From Nocardia rhamnosiphila NBRC 108938 (GTDB taxonomy: Bacteria > Actinomycetota > Actinomycetes > Mycobacteriales > Mycobacteriaceae): DNA of 64,000 bases. This document shows, in pieces, positions 27,001-36,000 of the stretch. Each line of letters opens with the position of its first letter. Position 1 is the stretch's first letter. The position numbers and the translations under genes were made by a program. The stretch covers positions 930,001 to 994,000 of the forward strand of contig NZ_JOAJ01000001.1 in NCBI RefSeq assembly GCF_000720425.1, in the 5' to 3' direction. Under the pieces are notes generated by a model. The model saw only the letters and a list, made by a program, of their open reading frames with translations, made no database searches and had not been told where the DNA came from.

Positions 27001-30000
27001 CGAGGCGCACAGCAAAGCGATCCGGGACGCGCTGCGGGCCGACCCGGGCCTCTCCGAGCCCGAACAGCTGGCGATCGGCTACCGGGCCGGTGTCCGCGCT
27101 CTGGAGGTTTACCTCGCGGTTCCCGACAAGGTGGCGAAGCTGTTCGACTCGCCGGCGAAGCTGGCGGAGTTCTGCGCGGCGCCGGAAAAGCTGGACGAAC
27201 TCGTTCCGGACGGTGTGGCCGGCAATCACCCGCGAGAGGCGCGCGACAGGTTGGCGATGATGATCGCCTCGCCCGAAAATCTGCGCGCGTACCTCGAGTC
27301 GCCGGAAGCGCCCGACAGCCGTAGCTCCACAGCTGAATATCTCGGTGGGCCAGGCGAATACGTGAGAAACGCCCGCCGGAATTGGCTCGCGGCGCGCACC
27401 GCGAACGGACTCGAAACTCGGCACACGCCCACCACACCCGAGAACGCACACGAGATCCGGCGCTCGGCTATGGCCCGGACTGCCGCGGAACGAGACCTCG
27501 CGGTTCTCGATCGGGCGATCGGCCGAGATCTCGAGCGTCGCAGTGTGCGCCCGGCCGACCCGGAATCGCCCGCCGATCAGCGTCGGCGCACGCACGCCGA
27601 TCTCCTGTTCCGCGATCTGGTCGCATGGCGTGCCATCGTGGCCCGGGATGTGGCCGCAGCGCAGGCGACGGCCGACGCGGCCGCCGCTCGGGACGTACTG
27701 TCCGCCATGTTGCAGCACGAGCCCGGGATATTGCTGACCGACCACGTGGCAGTGATCGGCGGCAATTGGCCGCGCCTGGTCGTCATCGCTGGTGCGGCCG
27801 GCGATCACCGGCAAAAACGTGACGGCGCGATCGCCGCTCATCCGGAGCTCGGGGAGGCGACCGATCTCGACTGTGAATTCTGGTCCGCCTCCAGCGACTG
27901 GGACGGGAGGGTGTGGATGGAGCGGGCCGGCAATCCGGAGGCCCATCCGGAGCCGGCCCTGCCCGAGGTTCCCTGGCTGAACCTGGCCGATCGAGCCGGA
28001 AAACAGCGGATTCGCCGGGCCCGGCAACTGATGCGGGAGACCACGAACGGGCGATGGGCCGATCGCATCCTCAGTGACAACGAGGTCGTGCTGCTGCTGG
28101 AAGCAGACGCCGACGACCGCTACTACCCGGCGAAGAACGTCCAGGTGCTCGATGCCGGGAACTCCGATGCCGAACTTGCCGCGGCCCTGACCGCCTGCGC
28201 GGTCCATGTTCTGGAGGCGCGGCGATCGCCGGGCAGCAGTGCCGCGCGGGAGTTGCTGGAATCGGACCGGTCGTGGTACGTGCAGTCACGGCTGGCGGAG
28301 GAGGCCCGCGCGCAGGCGGAACGTGCCGAGACCCTGCGGCAACTGCGAGAACTCGGTTACGGCACCGAGCCCCCCGGTCCGCTCGAACAGGTCTACACCG
28401 CGGCATACCGTCACGTTCTCGGTGGAGTCGGGGCCGGTAGATCGGCGTCCGAGCCGGAGACGGCTCTTGCCCGGCAAGCCGGTACGACCGCGTTGCAGCC
28501 GCTATTGACGCGCACCGGGCCTCGCCTGTCCGCTCCCACCTACGCCGAGTTCTACGGGTGGGCTTGGGACGACGCGAACGGTTACCAGCGCGCACAAACG
28601 GAGCCGGAGGAGCAGGCCGCGGCGGATCCACCGGAGGTCGAACCGGGCGTCGCCTTCGACTTCGCGGAGCGGCTGCGGGAACTGGTCGCAGAGACGAGGC
28701 GAGCCGAAGAACTCCGCGACCGCGCGCGTACAGAGCTGTCCGATCTGTCGGACGAAGAATTGGCGGCGCTCGATCCGGCGTCCGGTGCGCTGGAACTGCT
28801 CTGCCGGGCCACTGATCCGCGTAGCCGTGCTCAGGTCTCCTGGATCGAGGAGTACCACAAGTGGGACGGGCGGATCGATATGCTCGCGGCCGCGGTCGAC
28901 GCCTATGAGCGAGCCTCCTACCAGGGAGCCATGTGTGAGATGCTCGCCTTCGAACGTTCGATCGATCCCGCACAGCTGGTGGCGGGATCGCCGTTGCCGA
29001 GCCGATTGACCCGCGAGCGAGACGAAGCGTGGGACGAGCTGGCCCGGTTCCTGGACATCGAACGCGAGCGGCTGAGCACGGATCAGGTGCACAACCTGCT
29101 GGGGCAGGCGCAGCAACAGCAGCGTGCACCGTTGTCGCCGGACGATCCGCGAAGGTTTCTCTTCGCCGATCGCACGGCTGAGATGTGTGCACGGTTTCTC
29201 GCGGTGGATCCGATCGTCCGTGCTCTCGAGTCGCTGGCCGACCTGTGTACGCAGGCGCAGAAACTCGATGCCCGCGCCCATCCGGACGCCGAGCGGCCGG
29301 TCGATTCCGCGAGCCGGATCGGTGCCGCGCTTTCCCAGCTGCCGGACCTCGACGAGGACGCCAGGGCGGCCGTGACCGAGCTGCTCGGCGCAGCGCTGGA
29401 ACGCCCGGGCGCGCGGCTCTGGCCGGTCGAACCGCGGGGCGCGGAGCAGCTGATCCAGGTTCGCGACGCCGACGGCAGCACATTGCTCGACATCCGGTTG
29501 GCGCCGGGCACGACGTCGGTCCACCTGGCCCTGCGCCGTGACCGGCCGGACCGCGTCCTGTTCGCCCAGACCCTGGTTCCCCGGCTGTTGACCGGGTGGC
29601 CCGAACAGCAGATCGACAAGGTGTTCGCCCAGGTCGTCGAACGGTTCGCCGGGATGAACCGGCCCGGTGGCGCCCGGCTGATCGGCTCCGACGCCACCTT
29701 TACCGCGGAACTCTCCGGCGCGCGTGGCGCGCGCGCCCTCGATGTCACCGTCGCGGGCGGTGCCGGCAATCTCGCCCTGTACTTCGACGAAGAGGCCACT
29801 GCCCGCTCCGGGGCCACTCCTTCCGCCGGTGCGGTCGTGTCCGGAACCAAGGAAGGCACCGCCGATCACACTCCTGCGGCCGATTCCGAGCGCGCCGCGG
29901 ACCCTGGCTCGCCGGCTGCTGAACATACTGCGCCGCAACAGGAAAACGCAGATGCGGCCGTCGGGGATGCGCGCGGGTGGATCGGCGATCGGGCGACTGC

Positions 30001-33000
30001 GGCCTGGGCGGATATCGACGCCCACACCGAGTCCAGCGGCCCCTTCAACTGTGGTCCGCTGGTGCAATGGTTCGTCCGGGATGCCGTCGGTGGCGACGCA
30101 GCGGCGGTCATGGAACCCGCGGCGGTGGACGATGCGTTGATCGCGCTGGCCGGTATGCACAAGCTCGACCTCGTCGCGGGGTTGCGCACCGGCTGGGCGG
30201 AGCGACCGATCGGCGCCGGTGCTGCCGGTCTCGCCGCTATGGTCGCGCAGGTGCACCGAGTCGGTGGCGTGCTGGTGGGTGCGGTGGACCCGGCGAGCGC
30301 AGGCCTCGGCCACTGCTTCGCCGTGGCCGCCGTGACGACGGAATTCGCGGCGGTGTTGAACGCGCTGCCGGTGACGCTGCGGGGAGAGGCCGAGGTCGAG
30401 GCCGGGGAATTGGTCGTCTTCGACAACGCGGCGGGCGGACTTCTCCGGGGGCAGGCGATCTACGACTGGGTCGTTTCCGGCTGGGCCGGTTCCGCGGACG
30501 TCCATGTGGCCGGGTTCGACGCAGCGGGTGTGGCGCACGAGGAATTCGATATCGAGGTGCAGTGGCAGCGCGGGCCGGCCGGCCGGCTCGGTGCACTGGA
30601 ACGCGGTGTCCGCACGCTGCCGTGGGGCCAGCGCGCCGGCTCCCAGCAGGAACTCGACGGGGCCGGGGCGCGGTTGGCGGCCCTCTTGGGCCTCGGGCCG
30701 GCGGGTGTGGACCGGGAACATCTGCAGGGAGCCCTGGAATCGATACGCCGGGAGTTCGACCGCCTGGATGATGCCGGATGGAAGCGGGTTGCCGCCGGTC
30801 GGGCGCCGCGAGTGCTGCCCAGCCTACTCGGTCGTTTCCTGGCGGATCTGCAGATGCTGGAAACGATTTCAGACCCAGCGCTGCGGCAGTTCAAAGCGAG
30901 ACCGATCCATGAGGATTTCGCCGACGATCTGGCCGATGTACTGGGCGGTCCGAGTGGCCGCGTCGTATTCGGTTCCGCACTGGATCGGCGGCCCGCGCTG
31001 GTACGGCTGGCGCAGCAGTCCGGTGATCGAGCGCTCGGTGAGCTGGCCGAAGCCGTCGCCACGTACCAGGACCTCGCCGACGGTCTGTCCGCCTCCACCC
31101 CGGCCCAGTTGCAGCGGCGTCATTCGACCAGGGTGGAAGGTTTCGGCGCACTGGGCGATTCGGTCGGCCGGACCGCGATCGCCACAGTGCACGACCTGTT
31201 GGAGCGGTTCCCGATTCAGGTGGCCGGGATCGCGGTCACCCGGCGCAGCGACGAAGCGGCGCCGGAGGAGCAGCGCGTGTCCTCGGTCGCCGGCGCGGAC
31301 GTCGACGGATACGGGATCACGTCGGCCCGATTGGAGGTGACGGTACCTTCCCGGCGAAGCCCATCGGAGGACGAGGTGTGCCGGGCGGCCATCGAAGGAA
31401 TGGGAAAGGCGCTGGTCATCGCCGGCCGCTGGCGGGCCGAGCGGCAGGCCCCCCGCGCGCTGCGGGAGTACTTCCGCAACACACACGGCGACCCGGAGAG
31501 CGCGGATTTCATGGTCTGGCTTCGGCGGCAGTTCCCGGCGTCCTGCTTCGACGGTGACGCGTTCCTCCCCAACCCCGCACTCGCGCGATCCTTCGCCGAT
31601 GTGTATCGGGAGTTGGCCGATCTCCGTCCCGCCCCGGACATCCCGGTGACCGAGGGAGTACGCGTTCTCTACGAGCTGCTGGTGCGGCTCGCCGAGGAAG
31701 TGAACTTCAGCAGGGACCGCGCCCTGCGTACTCCGGAGACGGATCAGGAGCGGGCCGACCATCGCGCGAAACTGGAGGCCCTGCGGCAGCTGGAAGTTCG
31801 ACTCGGGCGCTCGCTTCGTTACCAGGATCTCCTGATGGTCGAGGTCGATCTCGAGACGGTCCTGGAACTCGTCGACGAAACACTGCACCACTACGAAGAA
31901 GTGGGCGGCACCGATCTGGTGGAGTTCCGGGTGGCGCCGGACTCGTCGCCGTCCTATGCGTTCGTGACCACCGCACCCGATGGTGTGGTCCTCACGCTGA
32001 ACGAGCGGTGGGCGATCAACAGGGAGTACCTCGAGACGTCGTACAAGATCTCGGTCGACGACGGTTTCCATCCGCCGTCGCGAGGTTCGGCCTGGCGTGC
32101 CATCTTCGCGCACGAATTGGCACATGTCGGCCAGCTGTACTCGGCCCGAGCACTCGTACCGGAGATCGCCGGGCCGGTGGACACCGACGTGCTGCTGCGG
32201 CATCAGGCCGAGGAATGGCGGAAAGTGCTGCCGCAGCTGGTGGCGTTGTTCGTCGAAAGCGGGCGCCCGGAGGATCTCGGCCGGCTGCCGGCATGGCTAC
32301 AGGAGGTGCTCTCCGGGTACAGCTTCAAAGCGAACGGCACCCCCAATTTCGGAGAAGCGTTCGCCGAAGCTCGCGGGTCCGCATTGCTCGGCCTGCACCC
32401 CGAACAGGCCGAGCGGATCCTCCATGCGCACCAGGTGAAAACGGCACGCGCGGAGACAGAACGACGGCTCCGCCGGGGCGAGCAGCCCACGGCCGGTGAT
32501 CCGGACAATGTTTCGCCGGTTCCCGGACAACGGTCGATACCCTCCGATGAACAGCCCGCGGCTCCGGCAGCGATGAGCGCCGGCGCCGCGGAGTCACGAT
32601 CTGCCGGTGCGATAACCTCGAGCCCGGTGCTGCTCGTTCTGCGCGACCAGGACGGTAGACCGGTGTCCGAGCTCGACGAACCGGAGCGGGCCGAGCGGTT
32701 GAGCGGGGAGACGGACTCGGCTGCGGCGGTCAGCCGGCGGGGCGCGACCCACGACCGCAACGAGGACGCCGTAGTCGTCGTGGAGTTCACCCACAATGGG
32801 AAACCGGTGCAGATCGCCGCCGTGTTCGATGGTGTGGGCGGCGCGCCGGACGGCCATCGCGCGGCGCAGAAGGCGGCGACCGAACTCGGCGCGTATCTAC
32901 AGGAGCGCTGGTCGAGCACGCGGTTCCGGCGGAAGGTGACCCGGGAGTCGGTGCTGCGTGACGCGCTGCATCATGTGCAGCAGCGGGTGCAGGAGCTGGG

Positions 33001-36000
33001 CCGGCTGCCGGAATACTCGGGGCATCCGGATAAACCTCAGTGCACGGTGGCGGCCGTGATCACGGAGGCGGATCGGTTCACGGTCGGGTGGGTCGGGGAC
33101 AGCCGGATCGGGTGGACCTCCGCGGACGGCCGGCACGCGATGTGGTGGACCGGGGACCACTCGTCGGTCCGTATGTTCGCGCGGGAGAACGGGATGAGCG
33201 AGCGCGAAGCGCTCGACCGGGAACCGTGGCTGGAGAACTATCGGCACGCTATCGAATACGCGCTCGGCCGCGAGGGCAGGATTCCGGCCGCGCCCGGTGC
33301 GGACGTCACCCCGGGGGAGTATCTGTGCACGGTTTCGGTGTCCGATGACATCGCCGCGCCCGTGATCGCCGAGGACGGCACGATCACGGTGCCACGCGGC
33401 GGAGTCGTGCTGGCGATGACCGACGGAGCGATCAAGACAATGCCCGGTGCCGGTGTGCTGGGCGACGCCGCTGCACGGCATGCCGGGGAGCCACGCGCGA
33501 TAGCGGCCGAGCTGGTGCAGCGGGCGGTGGACGAGGGCGAAACCGACGACGTCAGCGTCGTCGCGGTGGGGCACCGATCCGCGGAACCCCGGCGTGCCGG
33601 AACGACGGCTGCCGCGCGGAATCCGCTGAAGCGGTGGTGGCGCGGGGTGGGCGGCCGCCAGGACGGCACCGCCCCGGTCCCCGCCGTCACCGGAGACCGG
33701 CGCATGTCCGATCCTCGCGCCGCCGGTACCGCACGTGCGACACCGGACGAACGGCCCGGGCACGAACCGGATGAACACAACACGCGTTCCGCTCCGGCCG
33801 CGCTGCCGACACGAGAGACCGAACCCGGGCGGGAGGTCGTCGATGGGAACGGGCCCGGAACGCGGGCGGATTGCGTGGCGCGGGCATCGGAGGACTACTG
33901 GGCGACACTGGAGGTCACACCACCGGTGGGTGTGCACGAGCCGGGTCCGGGCGGGGTGCTGTTGAAGGATATGGCCGGGGTGGTCGGTGCGGGCTGGGAC
34001 CCCGGCATCACCTCGCTGCAGCAGGCGAGGGAGCGAGTGGCCCGGACCGGCAAGCCGATGATCGTCGTGGTCGTGTACGCGGGTGCGGAGGGGGAGGCAC
34101 CGCGATGGGGGCACGCGGTGAATGTGAAGCGGGCTGCCGATGGTTCGGTGGTGGTGCACGAATCCGGCGTGGACGAGACCGAATGGTCGCCCTCGGCTCC
34201 GGTGGCGGCGGTTCTGGGTATGCGGGTCGCGGAGGGGCCGCAGGATCGGGTCGTGCCGGAACTTCCGGAGCATGCCCGGGGGTTCGAGCAGGTACGGATC
34301 GGGCTCCGGGCGGGGCTGGCCGCGCTCGGGCCGGAAACCTTCGCGCGAGTGGATGCCGCCAAAAAGGAACTCGCCGCGCTACCCGGCTATTGGTACATTC
34401 CCGACCTGCCGATGCCCGAACCCGGAGAGGCCTTCGGCGCCGACTGGGTCAGTAAGCGGGGGGAATGGCTGAGCGCACTGTTCGACGGGAAATTCGATGA
34501 ATTGCGCGATATCGAACTCACCGAGAAGGACTTCCTCGAACTCGGCCGGATCGTCGAGCGCTTTCCGGTCTACGCGACCCTCGCGTTGATCGTCGCGGCC
34601 GGACTGTCGGTCGATCAGCTGCTGCACATTCGCAAGATGGGCTGGGGAGAGCTGTTCATCCGGCAGACGAAGATCACGCAGGAGGGGGAGACGACCAGCG
34701 TCTGGAAACTCCGGACGATGCGGAAGGGCAACCCACTGGAGCCGAGCAGCCGGAAGAACGAGGACAAGACCACCCCGGTATCGCGATTCGCGCGCAATAC
34801 CTCGCTCGACGAATTGCCGCAGCTGCTGGCGATCGCGGCCGGAACGATGCAGTATTTCTCCGGCCGCCCGCTCCTGGAGAAGGACCACGAAAGGATGAAA
34901 GCCGTACTCACTTCCGAGGAGTACGAATTCTGGAACGGCCATCTGAAGAACGACCTGTGGTCGGCGCTGCACTTCCCGGGTTGCCGGGCGCACGACCCCG
35001 AGAGCGAAACGTATCTGCGGGCACGGTATCTCGCTGCCTATATCTGGTCGAATATCGGCAGTAGAGCCGCCCAGGAATACATGATGAGGATCGTCGACCG
35101 CTATCTGGCCGGCGTCGTGGCGCTGGAAGCGCCGAACCTGCTGATCGGCACGGTCGAGGATATTCTCCGGGGCATGGCCGGCCTCCTGCCCGGCAGCTCG
35201 GGGCAACAGCTGCTGGACGCCGCGGATCGCGTGGCCGGTGGTCCGGTCCGACAGATCACACAGACGATGCGAGGCACCGCGAACCGTATTTCGAACCTGG
35301 TGTATCCGACGCCCGGTGAGCCCGAAGCGGCCGGTTCCGAGCGGAAGAAGATGCTCGCGGCGATCGACTTCGTCGAGGGGGAGATCTGGGAAACCGACGG
35401 TTCACTGCCGGATCCGAACAACGGAACCGAACCGGTCGCGGATTCGAATACCGGCCGGAATTCGCCGGCCGGCAAGGTTACTCGTTCCGCGCGGCGCGAC
35501 GATGAACTGTACTTCCCGCCCGCGGTCACCGGGAACATCAGCGTGCTCCGGCCGGAGGAAGTACTGGATTCGAGTCGGCTCGTCCGCCAACGGGACCATG
35601 TCGTCGCGGGTGTCGTCACTTCTGCGACGGTGTCGACCGGCGCGGGTTCCGGGATATCCCTCGGCCTTGAAGCCGTCGAGGTCGCGGGGTCTTTTCACCC
35701 GAACGTCGAGCAGGCGCTCGGTGGCCCCACCCTGCTGCAGCTCCGGGTCGGTGACCTCGCCCTGGAATGCAAACTCTGGTATCGCATCTTCGATTCCGGA
35801 CGAATCCAGGTGCTCGTCTTCTACAAGGACGCACCCGATACGACCGATACCGATTTCCGCACCCTGACCAGAGCCGTCGATACCGCGTTCCGCGGCAGGT
35901 TTCCCGGCTCGTCGATAGAAGTCGAGGAATATCGGGATGACGGAACGGATTTCCGGCGACGGCATATCGGCCCGGAGGAGACGGCGGCGTCTCGTGCGAA

